A stretch of DNA of 16,785 bases from Candidatus Syntropharchaeum sp. Lineage in GTDB: Archaea > Halobacteriota > Syntropharchaeia > Alkanophagales > Methanospirareceae. The notes beneath the pieces are model-generated. The model searched no databases, was not told the DNA's origin, and saw only the letters and a program-made list of their open reading frames with translations. The position numbers and the translations under genes were made by a program. The stretch is from positions 1 through 16,785 of the forward strand of contig JADHYP010000009.1 of assembly GCA_016782355.1 (NCBI GenBank), in the 5' to 3' direction. Of this stretch, positions 1 to 6,267 are shown one piece after another (within the stretch, counting starts at the first letter, position 1; every line of letters begins with the position of its first letter).

Positions 1-226
1 CCTTGACATAAACGTCGCTCAGCACCTCGTCTTCGTCCAGCCTCTGTCTTATGTATCTCGTGACCTCATTGACGGAGTATATGCGCGTTTTCTCTTCTAT
101 TCCCTTCTCTTCCTCTATCCCTTCTATCTCTGTTCCACTTTCAACGCCAAACTTCTCTTCTTCTTCTCCTTTTTTCAAATGCAAGAAATCCGTTAATGTT
201 ACTCCTTTTCTTTGTTTAACATCCAT
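1..226 (-). CDS. xseA: Exodeoxyribonuclease VII large subunit, N-terminal part (cut by window edge)
   Basis: The minus strand opens with ATG at 224-226 and reads about 75 codons without a stop to the window edge. The first 45 residues are charged and Glu-rich. They are followed by a segment reading IYSVNEVTRYIRQRL and then DEDEVLSDVYVK, which matches the conserved start of the XseA OB-fold domain (the 'YSVSEL..YIK..L' then 'L.DVWV.GEIS' pattern). ExoVII degrades single-stranded DNA processively together with the small subunit XseB. The start overlaps the end of the upstream coiled-coil gene by 28 bases, so the two are probably co-transcribed. The acidic N-terminal extension before the OB fold is longer than in typical bacterial XseA. 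Only the first OB-fold segment is visible, so the family call rests on that motif; catalytic parts lie outside the window. Confidence 0.72.
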   Translation of the reverse strand, partial: MDVKQRKGVTLTDFLHLKKGEEEEKFGVESGTEIEGIEEEKGIEEKTRIYSVNEVTRYIRQRLDEDEVLSDVYVK

Positions 227-489
227 TTTCTAATTTCTTCGATAAGCACCTCTCTCGTTTTTTCATGCGAATCGTCAATTTTTTGAAGTAGTTCTCGTTT
301 ATCTTCTCTTATATCTGCTCTCAACTCAGAAATACTATTTTCTACATTCCCCAACCTTTTGTTCAGTTGTTTAAGCTCTCCAACAACTTCTCTCAATTCA
401 GGCACCAAAAAATCCTGAACTACATTTCTAAATCCCCCCACTATCTTCTCCTCGTCCATTTCTTCTATTATGAATGGTGACAGCAACAT
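199..489 (-). CDS. Small coiled-coil protein of unknown function upstream of xseA
   Basis: This 96-residue ORF starts with ATG at 487-489. An alternative ATG at 457-459 would remove ten residues and begins MDEEKIVGGF. Neither start has a clear Shine-Dalgarno site. The middle has heptad-like spacing of Leu, Ile and Val among charged residues (LREVVGELKQLNKRLGNVE), which predicts a long coiled coil. There is no signal peptide or membrane segment. Its last 28 bases overlap the start of xseA in another frame, which suggests translational coupling. Small coiled-coil proteins of this kind are common in archaeal genomes and have no assigned role. I do not recognise a named family. A structural or partner role next to ExoVII is only a guess from position. 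Confidence 0.55.
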   Translation of the reverse strand: MLLSPFIIEEMDEEKIVGGFRNVVQDFLVPELREVVGELKQLNKRLGNVENSISELRADIREDKRELLQKIDDSHEKTREVLIEEIRKWMLNKEKE

Positions 490-537
490 AAGTAGTTAGA
501 GGGAACATACAATGTAATTGCTCAATATCTTGTGGAC

Positions 538-706
538 GGAAATCCTAAACACTAAATCCGAAATCCTAAACAAATCTAAATGACAAAAATTACAAATTCA
601 AAACTTAGTCCTCCACAGGGGCTTGCGGAGTCGTGTGACGGTTTTAGCATTTGGATTTTGAATTTTGAAATTGTTTAGGGTTTAGAAATTAGAAATTAGG
701 ATTTTT
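538..706. repeat. AT-rich imperfect inverted repeat (copy 1)
   Basis: Two arms of about 65 bases, 540-604 and 638-706, are imperfect reverse complements of each other. Each is built from short degenerate units such as AAATCCTAAACA and its complement TGTTTAGG..TT. The central 35 bases (605-639) are more GC-rich. The right arm contains TTTGGATTTTGAA (650-662), which recurs exactly at 10583-10595 in copy 3. The element lies between thpR and the xseA operon and encodes no credible protein. It resembles the degenerate intergenic inverted repeats seen in several environmental archaea and bacteria. Whether it is a non-autonomous mobile element, a terminator or a structured RNA cannot be told here. 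Confidence 0.7.
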
Positions 707-733
707 CACTTCTTCTTGAGCTTGTTCGGATTT

Positions 734-1336
734 TTACAGGGCATTCAACTTCTTCACGTACACGTCCTCATAAATAGGACCTTTAGGCGTAAGCGTGCTC
801 TTCTTCAATTTCAGCTCTTCCACGGGCATCTCCCCCACCTCTACATCCCCCAGTTCCGCTATCTTCTTCAATATCCGCCCTATTTCATCCCTTGTCCCTG
901 CTCTCGACGTCATCTTCACACGGCAGATCGTAACGTGTGCACTGAACCTTTTTTCGCTGGGAAAACCCAATGCCCTCAACCGCGATTCCACTTCTTCTTG
1001 CAACGCCTTCAACTCTTCCACTCCCTTCTCGATTCCTATCCATACAACCCTTATGTTTCTTGCCTTTTCCGGCGACGCCTCCGGGAAGAAGCCCACACCC
1101 CGCATCCCTATATCAAACGGTTTTTGACTTATTCCTACCAATTCTCGTTTGACGTCCTCTACTTTGTTCTCCGGAACGTCCCCCAGAAATTTTACCGTTT
1201 GATGCGCCTGCCACGCATTCACGAATTTCAATTTTAGCCTGCTCTGGTCTATCTCCAAATTTGTAAATTGCTTCTGCACTTCCTTTATCTTCGCTCTTAG
1301 TTCCTCAGACAGGTCCACTGCAATAAACGCTCTCAT
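734..1336 (-). CDS. thpR: RNA 2',3'-cyclic phosphodiesterase
   Basis: This 200-residue protein belongs to the 2H phosphoesterase superfamily. The two catalytic His-x-Thr motifs are present: HQTV at residues 45-48, followed by KFLGDV, and HVTI at 134-137 inside a FSAHVTICRV segment. The N-terminus MRAFIAVDL is typical of LigT/ThpR. The enzyme hydrolyses 2',3'-cyclic phosphate RNA ends to 2'-phosphates and historically was described as a 2'-5' RNA ligase. It starts at ATG 1334-1336, 12 bases after the uppS stop, with no obvious Shine-Dalgarno site, so it is probably the last gene of the thioredoxin-DP1-uppS operon. The size is close to the usual 180-190 residues. No transfer signs are seen. Confidence 0.93.
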   Translation of the reverse strand: MRAFIAVDLSEELRAKIKEVQKQFTNLEIDQSRLKLKFVNAWQAHQTVKFLGDVPENKVEDVKRELVGISQKPFDIGMRGVGFFPEASPEKARNIRVVWIGIEKGVEELKALQEEVESRLRALGFPSEKRFSAHVTICRVKMTSRAGTRDEIGRILKKIAELGDVEVGEMPVEELKLKKSTLTPKGPIYEDVYVKKLNAL

Positions 1337-1348
1337 AACACTTTTTTT

Positions 1349-2305
1349 CTAAGTATGTTTCCTAATTTCTTTTGATAACGCTTTTCTTTCCAAGAAAAGG
1401 TTTAACTTTAAAACCCGGGCAAGACTGCTTTGCCTTTTCTCCTCCTCTCGCTCCTGATACGTCCTTATCGCCCTGAGAAGGTCTATTCTCCTGAACTCCG
1501 GCCAGAAGGGAGCGCAGAAATATGCCGCACATTCGTTCCCCAACGCCTGCCAGGGCACGAAATTACTCAACCTCATCTCCCCGCCCGTTCTTATTATCAA
1601 ATCCACACCAGTTTTTGCTCCGGAAGCTGAGCCCGAATCTGAAGTCGAAGACCCATTTTCTACCTCGCTTATGTATAAATGCTTTGATATCGTCCCCTCA
1701 TCTATGTCAGCCACCGATAGCAAGCCTTTTTTTACCCTATCCCCTATTATACGCACCGAATCTACTATCTCCATCCTTCCACTATACGCAACGGCGATGA
1801 ATAGCCTAAATTTGTTATACTGCTCTGTTGCACGTTCCGCTTTTCTTATCTTCTCTTTTACCGAATCCGGCAGCAAATTGACGTTCCCTATTGCTTTCAC
1901 TCTTACTCCACGCTTATGAACCCTTTCATCCCTGCTTATCTTATCGAACTCGCTACGCATCAGCGTAAATAGCCTCCCTTTCTCTTCTTCCGTCCTGCAA
2001 AAGTTTTCAATAGAAAAAGCATATATCGTGAGCTGCTTCACTCCAATACCAAAACACCACTCAATCACACGCTCTGTTATCTCCGCACCATAGAGATACC
2101 CCTCTTCCGTTGAAATCCCTATCTTCTTCGCATACCTTCTATTCCCATCCATGATTATTGCTACATGCTCTGGCAAGGGCTTCTCCAATATCTCATCCTC
2201 CAGCAATTTCTCGTATTCACCGTAAACCCTATCTCGCGACCACCTGCATAATCCCACCGCTTTACGCAATGCAAAGAACTTCTTATTCCCTATCTTTGTC
2301 CTCAT
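1349..2305 (-). CDS. uppS: cis-prenyltransferase (undecaprenyl/polyprenyl diphosphate synthase family)
   Basis: The protein carries the family hallmarks. HVAIIMDGNRRYAKK lies near residue 46-60 with the catalytic Asp at about 53. Next come LTIYAFSIENF, the AVAYSGR segment and the RTGGEMRLSNF signature (about 239-249), and then WPEF. It condenses isopentenyl diphosphate onto an allylic primer in cis. In archaea this makes the lipid carrier for glycosylation. I chose ATG at 2303-2305, 16 bases after the DP1 stop; a TTG at 2339-2341 would add 12 residues and overlap DP1, but its spacing to an upstream GGAG is too short. About 40 residues precede the core domain. A Ser/Gly-rich insert (about 216-231) sits directly before the RTGGE motif, where the family normally has a short loop. 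Confidence 0.94.
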   Translation of the reverse strand: MRTKIGNKKFFALRKAVGLCRWSRDRVYGEYEKLLEDEILEKPLPEHVAIIMDGNRRYAKKIGISTEEGYLYGAEITERVIEWCFGIGVKQLTIYAFSIENFCRTEEEKGRLFTLMRSEFDKISRDERVHKRGVRVKAIGNVNLLPDSVKEKIRKAERATEQYNKFRLFIAVAYSGRMEIVDSVRIIGDRVKKGLLSVADIDEGTISKHLYISEVENGSSTSDSGSASGAKTGVDLIIRTGGEMRLSNFVPWQALGNECAAYFCAPFWPEFRRIDLLRAIRTYQEREEEKRQSSLARVLKLNLFLERKALSKEIRKHT

Positions 2306-2321
2306 TCCCGTCTTCACGCCC

Positions 2322-3845
2322 CTACCCTGCCCTGCTTCCAAACTCCATTACCTTTACCTTCATCTCGGAAAGCTCTACAAGCGTTGCACATCCCGGAACG
2401 GGATTTATATTCCTCTTTTTTTGATATGGCGTCTGCGATTGCCACGTCCCGGAATTTATCAGTAGCACGTTCCGGTATTTAGAAATGCCGACTGTATGCG
2501 TATGCCCGCAATGGAATATATCCGGAACACGGTCAATTACTCCGTAATCGTGCCCGTCGGGAACGATAGAGACTGCGTTTCCATATATAAGCGCAACATG
2601 CCGTCTTTTAAGCATCTCCGCCATCACTTCCTCCGGCTTTGAATAACTCAGCCTCGATACCGAGTTAACGAAATCATCGTAAGATTGCCCGTGATATATC
2701 AAGACAAGCCTGCCGCCAATTTTTACGTATGCGGGGTTGCTCACAAAGCAGGTATTATCCGGGAAGAGCTTCCTGAGTGCCTCGGGCAAAGGCGGTTGTG
2801 GCTCGGCATTCCTGACCGCATCATGGTTCCCCGGTGCTACCACCACGTGTATGTGCGAAGGGAAATCGTGAAAATATCCCGCCGCTATTTTATATTGCTC
2901 CTCTATATCCATAATTGACAACTCTTCCTCCTGACCCGGATATACGCCTATTCCATCCACAATATCGCCAGCAACAACTAAATACGCAATTCCGATGCTT
3001 CTGGATTCCTCTTTTAACCACTGCACAAAACTACCCCATGCTTCTTCCAAAAATGTGTTGCTTCCTACGTGCATATCCGAAATAAACACTGCATATATGC
3101 GCTTTTGCCCACCATTTCCCCCTCCTCTCTCGTTATCGTTAGAGCCATGACCTGAGTTGAAGTTGGCTGGAAGCGGTAATGATGATTGCGAAGTTGAAGA
3201 AGGGATAGGCACGTCCGGATATGTCACTCTATTTGCAAATAAATAACCGCCATCTGATAAAGAACCAGTAACGCCTATTATCTCATCCGGTATTATTCCC
3301 TCTTGATTTCGCAATATAACCTGTAGATGCCCCGTAGCGTCTTCTAATTCCACCCGGATATTTCCTTTCGCCGTTTTATTTACGGAAGCGACCATTCCCA
3401 CCACTGAAACCTCTTCGCCTCGCATACCATTTCTTATATATCTTATCTGCCGGCAGTTCATCCTCCTTTTTATTATCACGCTTATCCGCTCATATCTGTC
3501 AAGGAAATGCGGTAAGAAATCTTTGTGGTCCACACCCCTGCCATTGTCAGAGAACGATTTAATTATAGCCGGAGCCGGTACATGCGTTTGTTTTTGAAAG
3601 CTGATGCCCCCTTCTTTTTCTACCTTTCCTGCCACATTATTTTTGATAAATTCAGCTATCTGCTCGGTGGAAATCACAAAAATCGAAGGGTCTAAGGAAT
3701 CAGTTACGTTTTCTACTATCTCATTGAGGTCAAAACGGCTTTCGGCTTCTGATTGACTCAGCAATTCAATCGCTTCCGGCTGGACTTGAAATCCCAACTC
3801 GGCGAACCTCTTCACTATTTCTATTCCATTCTGCTTCACAGCCAT
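2322..3845 (-). CDS. polB: DNA polymerase II (family D) small subunit DP1
   Basis: This 507-residue protein is the small, exonuclease subunit of archaeal DNA polymerase D. It works with the large subunit DP2 in replication and supplies 3'-5' proofreading. An N-terminal helical region (1-90) is followed by an OB fold (about 140-210), then an Mre11-like calcineurin phosphoesterase domain. All metal-binding motifs are visible: SDMHVGS (256-262), GDIVDG (293-298), PGNHDA (338-343), YHGQSYDD (384-391) and CGHTHTVG (446-453), so it is expected to be active. The ATG at 3843-3845 overlaps the thioredoxin stop by ten bases and has GGTAAAGG just upstream. A flexible Ser/Asn/Gly-rich linker (about 214-249) separates the OB and phosphoesterase domains. 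DP2 is not in this window. Confidence 0.96.
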   Translation of the reverse strand: MAVKQNGIEIVKRFAELGFQVQPEAIELLSQSEAESRFDLNEIVENVTDSLDPSIFVISTEQIAEFIKNNVAGKVEKEGGISFQKQTHVPAPAIIKSFSDNGRGVDHKDFLPHFLDRYERISVIIKRRMNCRQIRYIRNGMRGEEVSVVGMVASVNKTAKGNIRVELEDATGHLQVILRNQEGIIPDEIIGVTGSLSDGGYLFANRVTYPDVPIPSSTSQSSLPLPANFNSGHGSNDNERGGGNGGQKRIYAVFISDMHVGSNTFLEEAWGSFVQWLKEESRSIGIAYLVVAGDIVDGIGVYPGQEEELSIMDIEEQYKIAAGYFHDFPSHIHVVVAPGNHDAVRNAEPQPPLPEALRKLFPDNTCFVSNPAYVKIGGRLVLIYHGQSYDDFVNSVSRLSYSKPEEVMAEMLKRRHVALIYGNAVSIVPDGHDYGVIDRVPDIFHCGHTHTVGISKYRNVLLINSGTWQSQTPYQKKRNINPVPGCATLVELSEMKVKVMEFGSRAG

Positions 3846-4264
3846 TCCTTTACCTTAGCTTCTAAATACTGCTTTGGCAACGCTCCCTGTATGACGTCCA
3901 CCGGCTCACCATTTTTAAAGATGAACAACGTGGGTATAGCCATAATCGCAAATTCAGCAGCTACTCTCGGGTTCTCGTCCACATTCAGTTTTCCAAACAC
4001 GACTTTACCTGCATATTCCTTCGATAATTCCTCTATTACCGGTGCAACCATTCTGCAAGGACCACACCAGGGAGCCCAGCAATCCACGACCACCAGTGGA
4101 TACTTTCGTACCGTTTCTATAAAGCTATTGTCGTCTATTGTCAGGGGATGGCCTATTACACCCTCTTTATTCTCCTCTCCCGTCGCTTTTATCTCCTCGC
4201 TCATCTCGCGCATCTTTCTCTCTTTTATCCGCTCTATCTCTATCTCTTCTTTTTCTTCTCTCAT
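3836..4264 (-). CDS. trxA: Thioredoxin with charged N-terminal extension
   Basis: The 142-residue protein has a full thioredoxin fold. The active site WCGPC is at 66-70 within VVVDCWAPWCGPCRMVAP, and the cis-proline segment AIPTLFIFKNG is near 109-119. It is a dithiol-disulfide oxidoreductase of the cytoplasm. The domain begins near residue 38. The preceding part is a highly charged Glu/Lys/Arg-rich tail absent from standard thioredoxins of about 105 residues. Internal ATGs at residues 18 and 21 could shorten it. I keep the ATG at 4262-4264 because GGAAGAGGT lies directly upstream and because ATGA overlaps the stop of the preceding small ORF by four bases. It is coupled at its other end to DP1. 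Such thioredoxin-DP1 linkage is unusual, and a role in redox control of replication is not shown. Confidence 0.95.
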   Translation of the reverse strand: MREEKEEIEIERIKERKMREMSEEIKATGEENKEGVIGHPLTIDDNSFIETVRKYPLVVVDCWAPWCGPCRMVAPVIEELSKEYAGKVVFGKLNVDENPRVAAEFAIMAIPTLFIFKNGEPVDVIQGALPKQYLEAKVKEWL

Positions 4265-4449
4265 ACCTCTTCCTCTGTATCTTTTAAAAATTGATTTTTA
4301 AAAACGTGGAATTCTTGATAAAACTTTCTGTTTAAAAAAGTTTTTGTACCGTATTGTGGTTGCCTCTTAACGGTCATCGCCATCTTTCGAAGGAGGCATA
4401 CCGCAGGGACCGTGCAATACGGCTTTGTTTGTAGCCCTTCGTTTGCCAT
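4261..4449 (-). CDS. 62-residue conserved-looking leader ORF heading the trx-DP1-uppS operon
   Basis: I place the start at ATG 4447-4449 because the upstream sequence GGCGGAGGATGATTACT contains a strong Shine-Dalgarno GGAGG nine bases before it. An ATG at 4456-4458 would add three residues but lies only one base from GGAGG. The stop overlaps the thioredoxin start as ATGA. A canonical TATA box lies about 75 bases upstream. The product is basic in the middle (KMAMTVKRQPQYGTKTF) with two Cys near the front and an acidic end (KDTEEEV). I do not recognise a family. The same DNA holds nested inverted repeats, so the coding reading and an RNA-structure reading compete. Alternatives are a regulatory leader or a remnant of a repeated element. 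The signals for expression are good; the function is unknown. Confidence 0.5.
   Translation of the reverse strand: MANEGLQTKPYCTVPAVCLLRKMAMTVKRQPQYGTKTFLNRKFYQEFHVFKNQFLKDTEEEV
4349..4422 (-). other. Nested inverted repeats within the leader ORF (possible RNA structure)
   Basis: CCGTATTG at 4349-4356 pairs perfectly with CAATACGG at 4415-4422. Inside it, ACGGTC at 4370-4375 pairs with GACCGT at 4408-4413. GCCTC at 4362-4366 could alternatively pair with GAGGC at 4393-4397, which crosses the inner stem. Just downstream on the minus strand, AAAACTTT (4320-4327) and AAAGTTTT (4337-4344) form a separate eight-base hairpin. Several perfect stems in one 130-base stretch are more than a random ORF should show, but no folding was run. 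Confidence 0.35.
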
Positions 4450-4519
4450 AGTAATCATCCTCCGCCGTTTAGCGAGGTCAAACTACTCTTCGAAAAGGGC
4501 AATTTTATATTCGCTCTTC

Positions 4520-4531
4520 TTATATATAAAG
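4520..4531 (-). promoter_or_regulatory. TATA box of the leader ORF-trx-polB-uppS-thpR operon
   Basis: On the minus strand the sequence reads TTACCTTTATATATAAG. The TATA core is at about 4520-4529 and a BRE-like stretch lies upstream. Transcription would start near 4499 and leave a leader of about 50 bases before the GGAGG site. The 13 bases TTACCTTTATATA also occur upstream of tes, which supports this orientation. Confidence 0.65.
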
Positions 4532-4548
4532 GTAATTGTATAGCTCAG

Positions 4549-4713
4549 TAAAAATCCCAACTTCCAAGCATAGCCAATAGCCAGGTAGCGGTTAGGGGTC
4601 AGAGATCAATTACAAATTACGAATATTCAACTATGATTTTTTTTTCTCCTCATTCATAATTCCTGGCTGCACCCTATTCCCTATTGGCTATTCCCTATTC
4701 CCAATTGAGATTT
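4549..4713. repeat. Inverted repeat with heptamer tandem repeat (copy 2), overlapping the end of tes
   Basis: ATAGCCAATAG at 4570-4580 is repeated in inverted orientation as CTATTGGCTAT at 4681-4691. The flanking CCAGG (4581-4585) is matched by CCTGG (4662-4666). The outer edges read AAATCCCAA on the left and, inverted, AAATCTCAATTGGG on the right. The right arm contains four tandem seven-base units (CTATTCC, CTATTGG, CTATTCC, CTATTCC) at 4674-4701. The right arm includes the stop codon and last codons of tes. The centre (4600-4660) is AT-rich with no gene. Confidence 0.6.
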
Positions 4714-6174
4714 GGCGCTATGAAGCGGCATGGAAAAAGCTTTCTCTACTGAAGGTCGGTGGATGGCGTTGTAAGTGCAAAAAGGAATTATACGAAGGTC
4801 GGGCGTGGCATAGTGGATGCCGCAGCTCTTTACCCTTTCCAGGTCATAATTATAGGCGTCCTGGAAGTGCATTGCACCGATAAAAAGCGCTTTGCGATGA
4901 AACTCCGCAAGCGACTCGCGATTTCCCTTCCCCAATATATCCGCAAAGGAAGTGAAGTTATCGAATACTGACGGCGCTTTCTCCCTGTCTATAAACTTCC
5001 CCCCCAGCATCGTCATCTTCGCTATCGCTTTCAGTTTGCCAATCCTCGATTTACTTATCTCTTCCGCCGCCTCCATTATGAACTCCATCAGCCCTTCAAC
5101 GTCTATGAATTCTGTTATCGGTATGAACTTCCCGTTTTCAACGAATACATACGTTGCAGCACCGCAGTGAGGATGAACCGTAAATTCCAACTGTGGCATT
5201 CCTTTCCACGCCTCCACGAAATAAGAGAAGGGAACGACGAAAGGAATGGGATAAAAACTCTCACGAGGTATTTCGCCCTCTGTTTGCTCTTCCAGAAGGT
5301 TTATGAAATCCGGAATTGTTATTCTTCCCTCTTTCCTCGCTGATTCATCTATTCTTCCTTCAAAAGCGATGGGTTGTGCGTTCACTCCTTTTACAATATC
5401 CAGGTTCTCAGCCGCAAATCTTACTATATCGCCCACCTGGTCGTCATTTACACCTTTCATAAGCGTGGGAATGAGCACTACACTCTTTAATCCTCCCCTT
5501 CGGCTGCTCTCTATCGCCTTTAACTTCGTTTTTAACGCAGGAATGCCCCTCAACGTCTTATACGGTTCGTCAGTCACCCCGTCAAATTGCAAATACACGG
5601 TATGCAAGCCCGCTTCCTTTAATTGGCGACAAAACGCTTCGCTCTTCGCTAACGCTACCCCATTCGTCGCCACTTGAATATGCGAGAAGCCCATGTTACG
5701 TGCCATTCTTACAATATCCACAAAACCTTCTCTTATCGTTGGTTCGCCGCCCGCAAACTGCACCGCAGGGCACGGGGGCGTCTCACTCCTTAGCAGTTCC
5801 ATCATTTCCCTCAACTGTTCCATCGTCGGCTCGTAGAGGTAACCCGCGACGGCGGCATTTGCAAAACACGTCGGGCATTTCTGGTTGCACCTGTTCGTGA
5901 GGTCTATAAGTGCGAGCATTGTCGAGCTCTTATGCTCCGGGCAGAGTCCACAATCGAAAGGGCAGCCTTTATCTGTTTTCGTTAGCGTGATTCCCGCGCT
6001 GCCCTCGCATCGCCATTTTGCGAATTTGTGATATAGTTCAGCATCCGACCAGTATACGTCATCAAATTCGCCATGCCGCTCACACTTCTTTTTTATCAGT
6101 ATCTTGCCACCTTCTTCGTACACCTCTGCATCTATAACTTCAAGACATTCCGGGCATAATGACTTCGTTTTCAT
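4681..6174 (-). CDS. tes: Tetraether lipid synthase (Tes) family radical SAM enzyme
   Basis: This 497-residue radical SAM protein matches the Tes family (M. acetivorans and M. jannaschii MJ0619 type). That family joins two archaeol-type chains tail to tail to form GDGT membrane lipids. The N-terminal part has rubredoxin-like CPEC (7-10) and a later Cys (31). CPFDCGLC lies at 71-78. The radical SAM cluster motif CNQKCPTC (Cys 96, 100, 103; CX3CX2C) follows. AGGEPT at 141-146 is the SAM-binding GGE. Further Cys and His lie toward the C-terminus. GDGT synthesis fits an ANME-1-like or related host. The last codons (SQLGIGNSQ) and the stop come from the right arm of an inverted repeat. ATG is at 6172-6174; its own Shine-Dalgarno is weak, but a tiny upstream ORF overlaps it. 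Other radical SAM GDGT-modifying enzymes are a less likely alternative. Confidence 0.88.
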   Translation of the reverse strand: MKTKSLCPECLEVIDAEVYEEGGKILIKKKCERHGEFDDVYWSDAELYHKFAKWRCEGSAGITLTKTDKGCPFDCGLCPEHKSSTMLALIDLTNRCNQKCPTCFANAAVAGYLYEPTMEQLREMMELLRSETPPCPAVQFAGGEPTIREGFVDIVRMARNMGFSHIQVATNGVALAKSEAFCRQLKEAGLHTVYLQFDGVTDEPYKTLRGIPALKTKLKAIESSRRGGLKSVVLIPTLMKGVNDDQVGDIVRFAAENLDIVKGVNAQPIAFEGRIDESARKEGRITIPDFINLLEEQTEGEIPRESFYPIPFVVPFSYFVEAWKGMPQLEFTVHPHCGAATYVFVENGKFIPITEFIDVEGLMEFIMEAAEEISKSRIGKLKAIAKMTMLGGKFIDREKAPSVFDNFTSFADILGKGNRESLAEFHRKALFIGAMHFQDAYNYDLERVKSCGIHYATPDLRIIPFCTYNAIHRPSVEKAFSMPLHSAKSQLGIGNSQ

Positions 6175-6200
6175 TTCCGTTTAACTTGCATCCATCCTCC
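6171..6200 (-). promoter_or_regulatory. Strong ribosome binding site and six-codon leader ORF coupled to tes
   Basis: GGAGG at 6196-6200 is followed four bases later by an ATG (6189-6191) that opens a six-codon ORF, MQVKRK, ending in TGA at 6171-6173. That stop overlaps the tes ATG as ATGA. An in-frame stop at 6181-6183 rules out extending tes upstream. The best ribosome site in the leader therefore faces the mini-ORF, 21 bases from the tes start, which is compatible with translational coupling. Confidence 0.45.
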
Positions 6201-6231
6201 GTAATAGTTTATAAAAGAGGGTGATTATTGT

Positions 6232-6244
6232 CCTATATAAAGGT
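6232..6244. promoter_or_regulatory. Shared TATA element between tes and gatA
   Basis: CCTATATAAAGG is near-palindromic. Read on the minus strand it gives TTACCTTTATATAGG, sharing TTACCTTTATATA with the trx operon promoter; initiation would be near 6212, with a leader of about 38 bases to tes. Read on the plus strand, initiation would be near 6264, only a few bases before the gatA ATG, so gatA would be leaderless. A second TATA-like site, TTTTATAAAC, lies at about 6208-6217 on the minus strand. Confidence 0.6.
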
Positions 6245-6267
6245 AACTAAAAATAAAAACAAACCAG

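Noticed and set aside
538..706. CRISPR array or insertion sequence at the inverted repeat
   Set aside because: There are no regularly spaced direct repeats, no spacers and no transposase.
716..1237. 173-codon plus-strand frame opposite thpR
   Set aside because: It is a shadow of thpR; the translation lacks any recognisable pattern and is rich in Arg, His and Phe as expected from antisense reading.
3753..4301. 182-codon plus-strand frame opposite DP1 and thioredoxin
   Set aside because: It spans the antisense of two real genes with a conserved WCGPC motif on the other strand.
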